In this document: piece after piece, positions 38,534 to 46,530 of the stretch
Layout of the letters: each line of letters starts with the position of its first letter
How positions within the stretch are numbered: the stretch's first letter is position 1
Source of the DNA: Desulfococcus multivorans
Lineage (GTDB): Bacteria > Desulfobacterota > Desulfobacteria > Desulfobacterales > Desulfococcaceae
Length of the DNA: 64,000 nucleotides
Direction of reading: 5' to 3'
NCBI RefSeq assembly: GCF_001854245.1
Contig: NZ_CP015381.1
Span: 1,585,001 to 1,649,000, forward strand
The notes under the pieces: model-generated
The model's input: the letters and a program-made list of their open reading frames with translations, nothing else
Database searches by the model: none
Told to the model about the DNA's origin: nothing
Program-made: the position numbers and the translations under genes

Positions 38534-38569
38534 TTTCAGCTGAAATTCAAACTCAACTTTTCAGAGTGC
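38534..38569. repeat. Possible single end of the palindromic repeat
   Basis: GCTGAAATTCAAACTCAACTT (38539 onward) differs from the outer edge of the 51559 element at only two of 22 bases, and a small TTTCAGCTGAAA palindrome (38534-38545) overlaps it. The internal part of the element is missing, so this may be a solo end or a chance match. Confidence 0.35.
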
Positions 38570-38588
38570 CCAAGCCTTGAGATGATTA

Positions 38589-39239
38589 TCAGTCAGGAGG
38601 ATAGCGGGTATCGAAAAAATGGGACAATATACCCCGGATATCCCTGCCGACGATGTCGGGATCCTGTTCGGCGTTAACGATCCGAAACCGCTTTGGGGAT
38701 TGCAAAGCCATGTCGAGATACCCTGCACGGACCCGTTCATGAAACGGTACGAGCTCTTTTTCAAACCGGGTTTCCGCTGCTTCTCGTTCGCCGGCGCTGA
38801 TCTGGCGCCATGCCCGTCGGAGACCGATCTGGGGCGGAAGATCCAAAAGCAGGGTCAGATCCGGGGTGAAGTCGTCCAACACCAGGCTGTGAAGGGTCTT
38901 CAAAAAATCGATGTCGAGTCCGCGGGCATACCCCTGATAGGCCAGCGTGGCATCGAAGTAGCGATCGCACAGCACGATTTTTCGATCGGCAACAGCAGGC
39001 CGGACCACTGTGCTCAGGTGATGGGCCCGATCGGCCATATAGAGCAGAAGCTCCGCACGGGGATCGAGATCATGGTGTTCCGGATCGAGAAGAAGCGCGC
39101 GGATTTTCAGACCGATGGCGGTACCGCCCGGCTCCCGGGTAACGACTACCGGAAGATTTCGGCCCGAAAGGTACGCAGCCGCTGATTGGATCTGGGTCGT
39201 CTTACCCGACCCTTCTATGCCTTCAAATGTTATGAACAT
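38589..39239 (-). CDS. tmk: Thymidylate kinase
   Basis: From the ATG at 39239, which follows a GAAGGA site, the product has 216 residues. It has the P-loop FEGIEGSGKTTQ, the TREPGGT motif, the DRYFDATLAYQGY segment with the conserved DR(Y/H) and the LLLDLPPQIGLRR segment. It phosphorylates dTMP to dTDP. A TTG four codons upstream is unlikely to be used. It is flanked by the YhaM-like nuclease gene upstream and the CysK-CysS fusion gene downstream. Confidence 0.94.
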   Translation of the reverse strand: MFITFEGIEGSGKTTQIQSAAAYLSGRNLPVVVTREPGGTAIGLKIRALLLDPEHHDLDPRAELLLYMADRAHHLSTVVRPAVADRKIVLCDRYFDATLAYQGYARGLDIDFLKTLHSLVLDDFTPDLTLLLDLPPQIGLRRAWRQISAGEREAAETRFEKELVPFHERVRAGYLDMALQSPKRFRIVNAEQDPDIVGRDIRGILSHFFDTRYPPD

Positions 39240-39322
39240 GGTGTCCTTCAAGAGATTTTCCGGGAAGGATGCCTCCCGGGGGTTTCGTGTCCTGGCATCG
39301 CTTTGGCGGCGGTGTTTTTTCT

Positions 39323-40285
39323 TCAGCTCTCTTCCCTGTCGCTCCGGAAAAGTTGCCGTCGCAACATGGGGTTATAACCAGTCCATTTCTCCTGGGGGTT
39401 TTCCTTGGCGATGAATTCCCGGAGACCGTTCATTTTTGCGTCTATCTCATCGATGTGATTGAGCAGCACCGCTTCGAGGGTCTTGGGGGGTTCGGGAGAG
39501 CCGAACTCACGGCTCCCATGATGGCTGACGATCATGTGTTTGAGGAGCATGGCTTTTTCCGGAGGAAATCCGTCGATCCGACGGATCTTTTCATCGAGCA
39601 TGCCGCAGCCGATGATGATATGCGTCAACAGCTTTCCCTCGTCAGAGTAATCGATGACATAGTCGTATTCGAATTCCCGAATTTTTCCGATGTCGTGAAG
39701 AATCGCTCCGGCAAGAAGTAACTCCATGTCAATGCCACTGTAATGGGCGGCGATATTGTGAACCAGAATCGTCATGGAGAGGGTATGTTCCAATAGTCCG
39801 CCCAGGTAAGCATGGTGCATTTTTTTGCCCCCGGGCGCCTGTTTGAAACGGTCGACAAAATCATCGTCCGCCCAGAAGGCTGTAAAAAGTCTACGGAGAT
39901 CCGGATCCTGGATATGCTTGTCCACCGTGCTTCGGAGACGTTCGAACATTCGGTCCGGCGACTGTCGTTGGACGACCGGGAGAAAATCGTCCCGCTGAAC
40001 CGCCCCCCTTTCCACCGGGGAGAGCTCCCTCAGGGTAAGCTGGAGACTTCCGCGATATTCCGAAACCGTACCCCTTGCCCTGACAAAATCACCTACTCCA
40101 CCGACGGCGGCGACTTCCAGAACATTGTCCCAGGCTACGCTTTTGATATCTCCGGTTCGGTCCGACAAGGTGAGATTGAGGTAGTTCTCCCCATTTTTTT
40201 TCTGAGAGAGCGTTTTGCTCGAAATCACGAAAACATCGTCAACCTGGATGCCGACGGTGATCTCGGCCGCGAATTGCTGCTTCAT
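39323..40285 (-). CDS. YhaM-like 3'-5' exoribonuclease (OB-fold plus HD domain)
   Basis: The 320-residue protein has an N-terminal OB-fold (YLNLTLSDRTGDIKSVAWDN) and a C-terminal HD phosphohydrolase domain: HHAYLGGLLEHTLSM and AGAILHDIGKIREFEYD carry the metal His-Asp residues, and HMIVSHHGSREFGSP follows. This layout is that of YhaM/CBF1, a 3'-5' exonuclease acting on RNA or single-stranded DNA. It overlaps no neighbour; its start is one base after the stop of surE. Confidence 0.87.
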   Translation of the reverse strand: MKQQFAAEITVGIQVDDVFVISSKTLSQKKNGENYLNLTLSDRTGDIKSVAWDNVLEVAAVGGVGDFVRARGTVSEYRGSLQLTLRELSPVERGAVQRDDFLPVVQRQSPDRMFERLRSTVDKHIQDPDLRRLFTAFWADDDFVDRFKQAPGGKKMHHAYLGGLLEHTLSMTILVHNIAAHYSGIDMELLLAGAILHDIGKIREFEYDYVIDYSDEGKLLTHIIIGCGMLDEKIRRIDGFPPEKAMLLKHMIVSHHGSREFGSPEPPKTLEAVLLNHIDEIDAKMNGLREFIAKENPQEKWTGYNPMLRRQLFRSDREES

Positions 40286-40286
40286 C

Positions 40287-41042
40287 TCAGACGTTCCATT
40301 TTCTCAGTCGGTCGATCATCCGATAGTCCGTGATGTCGCACTGGAGGGGCGTGATGGTGATGTAGTCATGACATAAGGCGTCGCCGTCCACCGAAAGGTC
40401 CTCGCCAAATATTCGGGTGTCGCTTCCAAGCCAGTGGTAGGCTCGATTTCTCGGATCAAGACGCTTTTCATAGTATTCCTTGGAGAGACGATCGATGCCC
40501 TGACGGGTGATCTTGACGCCTCGAATCCGGCTCATGGGAATGTTCGGTACGTTCACGTTCAGAATCGTGCCGAAGGGCAAAGGGGCTTCCACAATGCGGC
40601 GTGCCAGTTTTTCCGCGAAGGCGGCCGTTTCACCGTAATCTTCGATTTCGTATCCATTGATTGAAATGGCGATGGCCGGGAGCCCGAACAGCGCCGCTTC
40701 ACGAGCGGCGGCGACCGTTCCCGAATAATTGATGCTGATCCCGACGTTGGCTCCCGGGTTGATGCCGGCCACGACGACATCCGGCTTCTCTTTCAGGAGG
40801 GCGGTCAGCCCCAGTTTGATGCAGTCTGCAGGCTTGCCGTCGATCCCATACCCTTCCCAGCCGCCGTTCAGTTTCATCCGGGCAGCCCGAAGTGGGGTGT
40901 GGAGGGTAATGCCGTGGGCCACCGCGCTTCGTTCCCTGTCCGGCGCCACGACCGATACCGCGTGATCCTGGACGAACTGTCGATAGAGCGCCCACAGCCC
41001 GGGGGCGTGAATGCCGTCGTCGTTGGTCAGAAATACTTTCAT
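40287..41042 (-). CDS. surE: 5'-nucleotidase SurE
   Basis: The 251-residue product starts MKVFLTNDDGIHAPG, with the metal-binding Asp-Asp pair, and contains APDRERSAVAHG, VVAGINPGANVG and YSGTVAAAREA, the standard SurE motifs. It hydrolyses nucleoside 5'-monophosphates in stationary phase. The family start is the ATG at 41042; a TTG two codons upstream is less likely. A divergent lptD gene begins 270 bases away. Confidence 0.95.
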   Translation of the reverse strand: MKVFLTNDDGIHAPGLWALYRQFVQDHAVSVVAPDRERSAVAHGITLHTPLRAARMKLNGGWEGYGIDGKPADCIKLGLTALLKEKPDVVVAGINPGANVGISINYSGTVAAAREAALFGLPAIAISINGYEIEDYGETAAFAEKLARRIVEAPLPFGTILNVNVPNIPMSRIRGVKITRQGIDRLSKEYYEKRLDPRNRAYHWLGSDTRIFGEDLSVDGDALCHDYITITPLQCDITDYRMIDRLRKWNV

Positions 41043-41079
41043 GTCCAAATGTCTTCAGGGTTGATGCCAAGCATATGCC

Positions 41080-41109
41080 TTGACATTTTTGGCTGTTCTT
41101 GTTTTTATA
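41080..41109 (+). promoter_or_regulatory. Possible promoter upstream of lptD
   Basis: TTGACA at 41080-41085 is followed after 18 bases by TTTATA at 41104-41109. It overlaps a 23-base imperfect tandem repeat (41092-41137, GCTGTTCTTG in both units). The distance to the lptD start is about 200 bases. Confidence 0.3.
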
Positions 41110-41312
41110 TTCGAGCTGTTCTTGATTTTATACTTGATATGACGGTTGGCTTCAACCGATATTCCCGATGCTCTCCATGATTTTTATGTCAAGGTCTTGA
41201 TTCTGGATCTGGGGAAAACTTCAGATCGTGGATCAGGACCGTTTTTATTGCGTCCGGGTCCTTGACGTAAACATCGACAACTCAACGGACCGTACGGTTT
41301 CGAGTTTATTCC

Positions 41313-43730
41313 ATGTATACAAGATTATGTCCGGATTTCAGAGCTGACAGAACCGTGCCGTACCTGCTTTTCCCCGACAGGCCTTCCGCTAAGACGCCTA
41401 TTTCGTTGTGGAGAAAATTCCTTCGTATTCTGCTGATGATGACGCTTCTGGCGGGGTCGGTTCGTGCGGCCTGGGGTGAATCGCTTCCGGACATCCTTCG
41501 ATCGGATCCTGACAAGCCCTGGGAGATCAAGGCGGAAAGCGTCGAGTACGACGCAAAGAACAAGGTCTACGTCGCTCGTGACGGTGTTGTCATCAGCAAG
41601 GATGGAAAGCGGCTTTCGGCCGACCGTGTCATTTTTGATCATCAGAACATGACGGCCTCCGCGGAGGGGCATGTGGTGATGATAACGGGCGGGGACGTCC
41701 TCACGGGGGACCGGATCGACATCAATCTTGAAACTGAGACCGGGACGCTTTACCAGGGGAAGGTGTTCACCCGGGAGAAGCATTTCCGTATCCAGGGTGA
41801 GCGGGTTGATAAGATCGGTGAAAAGGAATACCGGGTCTACAAGGCCAGCGTCACGACTTGTGGCGGATCGACGCCGGCCTGGCGGATCACGGGCAGGAAT
41901 CTTGATATCACTCTCGAGGGGTACGGCAAGGTCAAACACGGGGCCTTCTGGATCAAAAACGTTCCGGTGTTTTATAGTCCCTACTTTATCTTTCCGGTCA
42001 AAAAGGAGCGACAAAGCGGTTTGTTGCCGCCGGAATTCGGGACATCCGAACGCAAGGGGGTCTCTTACACTCAGCCTGTGTTCTGGGCTATCGACGAAAG
42101 CACTGATGCGACTTTTTACAACATGTACATGTCCGATCGGGGTAATAAGGTCGGCGCGGAATACCGGTACGTCCTCGACGATCGATCCAGGGGAACCGTC
42201 ATGTTCGATTACCTCGACGACCTGAAAATTGACGACGGCACCGGTTCGACCAGCAGAGACTGGGGCTACGCAGGGGATCGCTACCTTCGCACCAACAACG
42301 ACCGATACTGGTTCAGAGCCAAGGTCAATCAGATGCTGCCCCTCGATTTTGCATCCCGGCTCGATTTGGATATCGTGAGCGACCAGGATTATCTTTACGA
42401 GTTCAAAGACGGTTACTCCGGTTTTGACACGACCCGAAAATACTTCAACAGGCACTTTGGACGGGACCTTGACGACTACACTGATCCGATTCGAACCAAC
42501 AGCTTTAATCTGAACAAAATCTGGCGCCAATACAGCCTGAATGCGGGCATAGTCTGGTACGACAACGTCATCAACCGTCGATGGGAAGAAACGGACACGA
42601 CCCTTCAGCAGTTGCCCAATGTCACGTTCAACGCCGCCCGTCAGGCGATCATGGCATCACCTGTTTACTGGGATTTGACCTCCCAGTATGCCTATTTCTT
42701 CCGGCAGGACGGCGACAAGGGAAACCGTTTCGATATCTGGCCCCGATTTTCGATGCCGTACCGATTCAAAAAATATCTTTTCATCGAACCGTCCATCGGA
42801 CTTCGGGAGACGCTCTGGCGTGTGAACACCGATGATAGCGAATTGACCTCGCCGTTCGTTTCCTCCACCCGAAGCCAACATCGGGAGATGTTCGATGCCC
42901 GGCTGGATCTCTCCACTCATTTGAGCCGAATCTATACCCTCGCGCCCGACGCCGAAGGGCTTTTGGCCCGTTTGAACATGCGGCCGGAAAAGATCAAACA
43001 CAATTTTCGCCCATCCTTGATATATGAATACATTCCCAAAAAAAACCAGGACGATTATCCGTTTTTCGATCCGGCAGACCGGATGTTCCGAAGAAATCGG
43101 ATGACCTTCGACCTCGTTAACTCATGGGTGTCCAAGTCTAAAAAGGCTGTACGGGGGGGCAAGGCCGCTTCCGGACAAGTGCGGAACGACAGGTTCGCGG
43201 ACTATGTCTTTCGAGAGTTCTGTCGTTTCGAGATCTCTCAGAGTTATGATGCCGATACCTACGATGCAGATGAGCTTATTTATCGATTCAATCTGATGGA
43301 CCGAACGACGCCGGAGCCCGGAGAGCATTGGTCGCCGCTATATGGCCGGCTCGACGTCGAGCCGGCTGAGTTTTACACCATCAGCGCCGATGTGGAGTGG
43401 TCCCACCTGGAAGATGATTTCCTTTCCCGCAATATCGCTCTCACCTTCAGAGATCGCCGTGGAGACCGTCTTTACACGGAATATCGATACAGCCGTGAAA
43501 TGAGCGAATCCTTATATGCCAGCCTTCAGGCCCAACTCGCCTCGTGGTTGTCAACCTATGTCGAATATGAACAGAACATACAAGACAACGAAAACATCAG
43601 AACCGGCGTAGGATTTGTCTACACCCATCCCTGTTGGTCAATGGACCTGCGGTATCTCAAGGACCGTGATGACCAGGCCTTCGGCGTCATGGTCAGGCTG
43701 GCGGGGTTGGGGGGAATGGACGTCAACTGA
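41313..43730 (+). CDS. lptD: LPS assembly outer-membrane protein LptD
   Basis: The 805-residue product has an N-terminal hydrophobic signal (RILLMMTLLAGSVRAAWGE), an OstA/LptA-like domain (ESVEYDAKNKVYVARDGVVI, DHQNMTASAEGHVV), the VPVFYSPYFIFPV motif and a C-terminal beta-barrel rich in aromatic residues. LptD forms the outer-membrane gate that inserts lipopolysaccharide. Cysteine pairs typical of some LptD proteins are almost absent. The start at 41313 is the first ATG, but the ribosome-binding site is poor; a TTG at 41406 or the ATG pair near 41436 are alternatives. Confidence 0.9.
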   Translation: MYTRLCPDFRADRTVPYLLFPDRPSAKTPISLWRKFLRILLMMTLLAGSVRAAWGESLPDILRSDPDKPWEIKAESVEYDAKNKVYVARDGVVISKDGKRLSADRVIFDHQNMTASAEGHVVMITGGDVLTGDRIDINLETETGTLYQGKVFTREKHFRIQGERVDKIGEKEYRVYKASVTTCGGSTPAWRITGRNLDITLEGYGKVKHGAFWIKNVPVFYSPYFIFPVKKERQSGLLPPEFGTSERKGVSYTQPVFWAIDESTDATFYNMYMSDRGNKVGAEYRYVLDDRSRGTVMFDYLDDLKIDDGTGSTSRDWGYAGDRYLRTNNDRYWFRAKVNQMLPLDFASRLDLDIVSDQDYLYEFKDGYSGFDTTRKYFNRHFGRDLDDYTDPIRTNSFNLNKIWRQYSLNAGIVWYDNVINRRWEETDTTLQQLPNVTFNAARQAIMASPVYWDLTSQYAYFFRQDGDKGNRFDIWPRFSMPYRFKKYLFIEPSIGLRETLWRVNTDDSELTSPFVSSTRSQHREMFDARLDLSTHLSRIYTLAPDAEGLLARLNMRPEKIKHNFRPSLIYEYIPKKNQDDYPFFDPADRMFRRNRMTFDLVNSWVSKSKKAVRGGKAASGQVRNDRFADYVFREFCRFEISQSYDADTYDADELIYRFNLMDRTTPEPGEHWSPLYGRLDVEPAEFYTISADVEWSHLEDDFLSRNIALTFRDRRGDRLYTEYRYSREMSESLYASLQAQLASWLSTYVEYEQNIQDNENIRTGVGFVYTHPCWSMDLRYLKDRDDQAFGVMVRLAGLGGMDVN

Positions 43731-43751
43731 AACAGACGAGATTGCGTTCAC

Positions 43752-44282
43752 ATGAATGATGCGATATTGAAGCCGGCGTGGTATGTCCTTCATGTCAAAA
43801 GCCGGTTTGAAAATGTGGTGAACGAGGGGTTGGTTAAAAAATCCTTCGAGGCGTTTCTTCCGAAAATTCAGGTCAGGAGCAGACGACGGGACCGTCGCAA
43901 GATGATCCAGGTTCCGCTTTTTCCCGGCTACCTGTTCGTTCGGACGAATCTTGATCCCCACCTTCATCTGGAGATCGTCAGGACCGTCGGTGCGGTTCGG
44001 TTGGTCGGAAACCGGACGGGCCCCCCTGTGCCCGTTCCCGATGACGTCGTATCCTCTCTCCGGATCATGGTGGCGGCCGAAAAGGCCGTCACCACCGGGC
44101 GCCGCTATTCGAAAGGAGAGCGGGTGATGGTGACGGGAGGGACGCTTGGAGGGGTTGTCGGGGTATTTTCACAATACCGCGGAAAGGGTCGGGTCATCGT
44201 GAACATCGATATCCTGGGCCAGTTTGCTGCTGTCGAGGTCAGCGAAGACGACGTGATAACGCTTCCCGAAATAATTTCATAA
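43752..44282 (+). CDS. NusG-like antitermination factor (RfaH/UpxY type)
   Basis: The 176-residue product has an N-terminal NGN domain (AWYVLHVKSRFENVVNEGL, then VPLFPGYLFVRTNL) and a C-terminal KOW domain (KGERVMVTGGTLGGVVGVF). It is a NusG paralogue rather than the housekeeping NusG, because it is not next to secE and rplK and its sequence is divergent (VRSRRRDRRKMIQVPLFPG). Such specialised factors often control long polysaccharide operons; lptD directly upstream, and kdnA farther downstream, fit an envelope role. No ops sequence was found. Confidence 0.88.
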   Translation: MNDAILKPAWYVLHVKSRFENVVNEGLVKKSFEAFLPKIQVRSRRRDRRKMIQVPLFPGYLFVRTNLDPHLHLEIVRTVGAVRLVGNRTGPPVPVPDDVVSSLRIMVAAEKAVTTGRRYSKGERVMVTGGTLGGVVGVFSQYRGKGRVIVNIDILGQFAAVEVSEDDVITLPEIIS

Positions 44283-44286
44283 CATC

Positions 44287-44315
44287 TTGACATCTTATCA
44301 AATATCATTTAAATA
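44287..44315 (+). promoter_or_regulatory. Possible promoter of the HU-like gene
   Basis: TTGACA (44287-44292) is separated by 17 bases from TAAATA (44310-44315) in an AT-rich gap before the HU-like gene. Confidence 0.4.
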
Positions 44316-44368
44316 TAAAAAATTGACGATGGATTGGTAGATTTACGACAATTAAGGAGTAGAAACAT

Positions 44369-44644
44369 ATGAACAAACTGGAATTGATTTCCACCCTAAA
44401 AAATGAGGCGAATATATCCAAGGCGGAGGCAGCCAAGATTGTCGAAATATTTTTCGACAGCATGGCTGACGCGTTGGCGAAAGGGGAACGGGTTGAAATC
44501 AGGGGATTGTGCAGCTTTTATGTCAAAAATTACAAGAGCTATACAGGTAGAAACCCAAAGACCGGCGACAAGGTGGTCATCAATCCCAAGAAGCTTCCCT
44601 TTTTCAAATGTGGAAAAGAGTTGAAGGAACGCGTGGATTACTGA
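44369..44644 (+). CDS. HU/IHF-family DNA-binding protein
   Basis: The 91-residue protein starts MNKLELISTLKNEANISKAE and has the beta-arm consensus GRNPKTGDKVVINPKKLPFF, including the intercalating Pro. It bends DNA and helps organise the nucleoid. The GRNP motif fits both HU and IHF, and the C-terminal sequence does not decide between them. It has an AAGGAG site and probably its own promoter. Confidence 0.93.
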   Translation: MNKLELISTLKNEANISKAEAAKIVEIFFDSMADALAKGERVEIRGLCSFYVKNYKSYTGRNPKTGDKVVINPKKLPFFKCGKELKERVDY

Positions 44645-44647
44645 TCG

Positions 44648-45688
44648 TTGTCTGTAACTGATTTTCAGATTTTGCAGGAACAGCGGGCGCTCAGGATTTT
44701 ATCTGTCTTTTTCGGGAAGGAGAACGTTCCTCACGCCTTGCTCTTTACCGGAATTCATGGTGTCGGCAAGCGAACGGCCGCATTGATGTTCGCCATGGCC
44801 TGCAATTGCAGACGGTTTGCAGACGGGACGGTCCAATCCCGAGTCGATCGAGATGTGATGACCGTTGTCGGATGCGACTGTAAAGCCTGCCGAAAAATTC
44901 TTTCGGGGAACCATCCGGACATCCATCGAGTTGCCCCGTCAGGCGGGATGATCAGAATCGACCGCGTTAGAGAGCTTCGCCATTCACTGTCTCTGAAGCC
45001 TTACGAAGCGTCGCTCCGGATCGTCATTGTCGAACAGGCTCAAACCATGAACCCGGAAGCGTCCAATGCGCTGCTCAAGATCCTTGAGGAACCGCCGGAT
45101 CGGACGATTTTCATTCTGACGGCCCTTACGCCGGGCGATTTGCTGCCGACGATCGCATCGCGTTGCATCAACGTCCGGTTCGATCCTGTTCCACGTCGAC
45201 GCCGGGCGGCGGTTTGGCGGGCAAAATACGATTTAACTTCCGTGGAAGCCGATCTTTTTGCCATAATGGCCGAGGGCAGCCCGGGAAGGATCAATATGGA
45301 CAGCCCGGCAGACAGAAAGGCGTGGCTTCGCCGGCGGAAATGGCTATTGAACCGCCTCTCCGAAATCACGTCGGGAACGGATCGGGATTTGGCCGTGAAC
45401 GGCCTGATGGCTTTTGCCGAACGGCTCTTTCGGGAAAAGGCGCTTATCGACGGTTCCCTGGATATGATTCGATCCTTTTTGCGGGATCTGATTATTTTTA
45501 AACATGCTCCCGAGAAGATTCTCAACGAAGATGTGTTGAGTGACATTCGACGGATTTCGATAATATTTACTGAAAAATCGCTGCTTTCCAAAATTGAAGC
45601 GGTCAATGCCGCTCAAAAGGCTGTAGGGTCGAACGCCAACATCAGGCTGACCTTGGAAGTTATGGTATTGCAGCTGGCTAAAAAATAA
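44648..45688 (+). CDS. holB: DNA polymerase III subunit delta prime
   Basis: The 346-residue protein is a clamp-loader AAA+ subunit: a P-loop-like GIHGVGKRTAALMF, the zinc-binding CDCKAC with Cys residues just upstream, NPEASNALLKILEEPP as the Walker B equivalent and SRC in sensor 1. Delta prime is the stator of the clamp loader. The start is TTG at 44648, four bases after the HU-like stop; no closer ATG preserves the N terminus. It is followed within four bases by ricT, as in related genomes. Confidence 0.9.
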   Translation: MSVTDFQILQEQRALRILSVFFGKENVPHALLFTGIHGVGKRTAALMFAMACNCRRFADGTVQSRVDRDVMTVVGCDCKACRKILSGNHPDIHRVAPSGGMIRIDRVRELRHSLSLKPYEASLRIVIVEQAQTMNPEASNALLKILEEPPDRTIFILTALTPGDLLPTIASRCINVRFDPVPRRRRAAVWRAKYDLTSVEADLFAIMAEGSPGRINMDSPADRKAWLRRRKWLLNRLSEITSGTDRDLAVNGLMAFAERLFREKALIDGSLDMIRSFLRDLIIFKHAPEKILNEDVLSDIRRISIIFTEKSLLSKIEAVNAAQKAVGSNANIRLTLEVMVLQLAKK

Positions 45689-45691
45689 ACT

Positions 45692-46522
45692 ATGGTAAAA
45701 GTTGTTGGTATTCGATTCAAGCCGGCGGGAAAAGTCTATGACTTCGACGCCGGTGCTTTTGTACTGGCACCGGGCGACCCGGTTATCGTCGAAACGGAGC
45801 AGGGACTGGGTTTCGGCTTTGTCGCGGTTGCTCCGGAACTTCGCGATGAGAAGACGTTTGATCGGGCCTTGAAAAAGGTTTATCGACTAGCCGGTGAAGC
45901 CGATTTTCATCAACGTGAGAAAAACCGGGAGCTTGAGAAGAAGGCCCATGCATTTTGCATGGCGTGCGTCAAAAAACTGCGATTGCAGATGAATCTGTTT
46001 TCGGTTGAAGGAACCTTCGATGCCGGCAAACTGACGTTTTTTTTCACGGCGGACGGCCGAGTGGATTTCAGAGAACTGGTGAAGATGCTGGTGAGAGAAT
46101 TTCGAATCCGGATCGAGATGCGACAAGTCGGTATCCGGAATCAGGCTAAAATGTGCGGCGGAATCGGCCGGTGCGGCAGGGCATTGTGCTGCTCCACCTT
46201 TATCGAAAAATTCGAGCCGGTATCCATTCGCATGGCCAAGGAGCAAGGGCTTTCGTTGAATCCCACCAAGATTTCGGGTCAGTGTGGAAGGCTCATGTGC
46301 TGTCTGACCTTTGAAAATGAAACCTATAAAGGGCTTAAAACCGAATTCCCCAAGATCGGCAAGATGGTCGAGACCCCCAAAGGAAAAGGAAAAATCGTGC
46401 GTCACAATGCGATCTGCAACCGAATCGCCGTCCGTTTGGAAGAGGGGCAGGAAATGGAGTTCGATCTATCGGATATTCAACTGGAAAGCGAAAGCAAGGA
46501 TAAAAGCCGTCAAAATGGATAG
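45692..46522 (+). CDS. ricT: PSP1-domain protein RicT (YaaT)
   Basis: The 276-residue protein matches the PSP1 C-terminal domain family: GDPVIVETEQGLGFGFV, KLTFFFTADGRVDFRELVK and RIEMRQVGIRN, followed by a cysteine-rich segment (CGGIGRCGRALCC, CGRLMCC). In Bacillus, RicT works with RicA and RicF in an iron-sulfur complex that affects RNase Y-dependent RNA processing. Those partners are not in this window. The gene is usually next to holB and metG, as here. Confidence 0.92.
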   Translation: MVKVVGIRFKPAGKVYDFDAGAFVLAPGDPVIVETEQGLGFGFVAVAPELRDEKTFDRALKKVYRLAGEADFHQREKNRELEKKAHAFCMACVKKLRLQMNLFSVEGTFDAGKLTFFFTADGRVDFRELVKMLVREFRIRIEMRQVGIRNQAKMCGGIGRCGRALCCSTFIEKFEPVSIRMAKEQGLSLNPTKISGQCGRLMCCLTFENETYKGLKTEFPKIGKMVETPKGKGKIVRHNAICNRIAVRLEEGQEMEFDLSDIQLESESKDKSRQNG

Positions 46523-46530
46523 GAGAAACA

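Noticed and set aside
41092-41137. 23-base tandem repeat upstream of lptD
   Set aside because: Only two imperfect units in AT-rich DNA; this could easily be chance.
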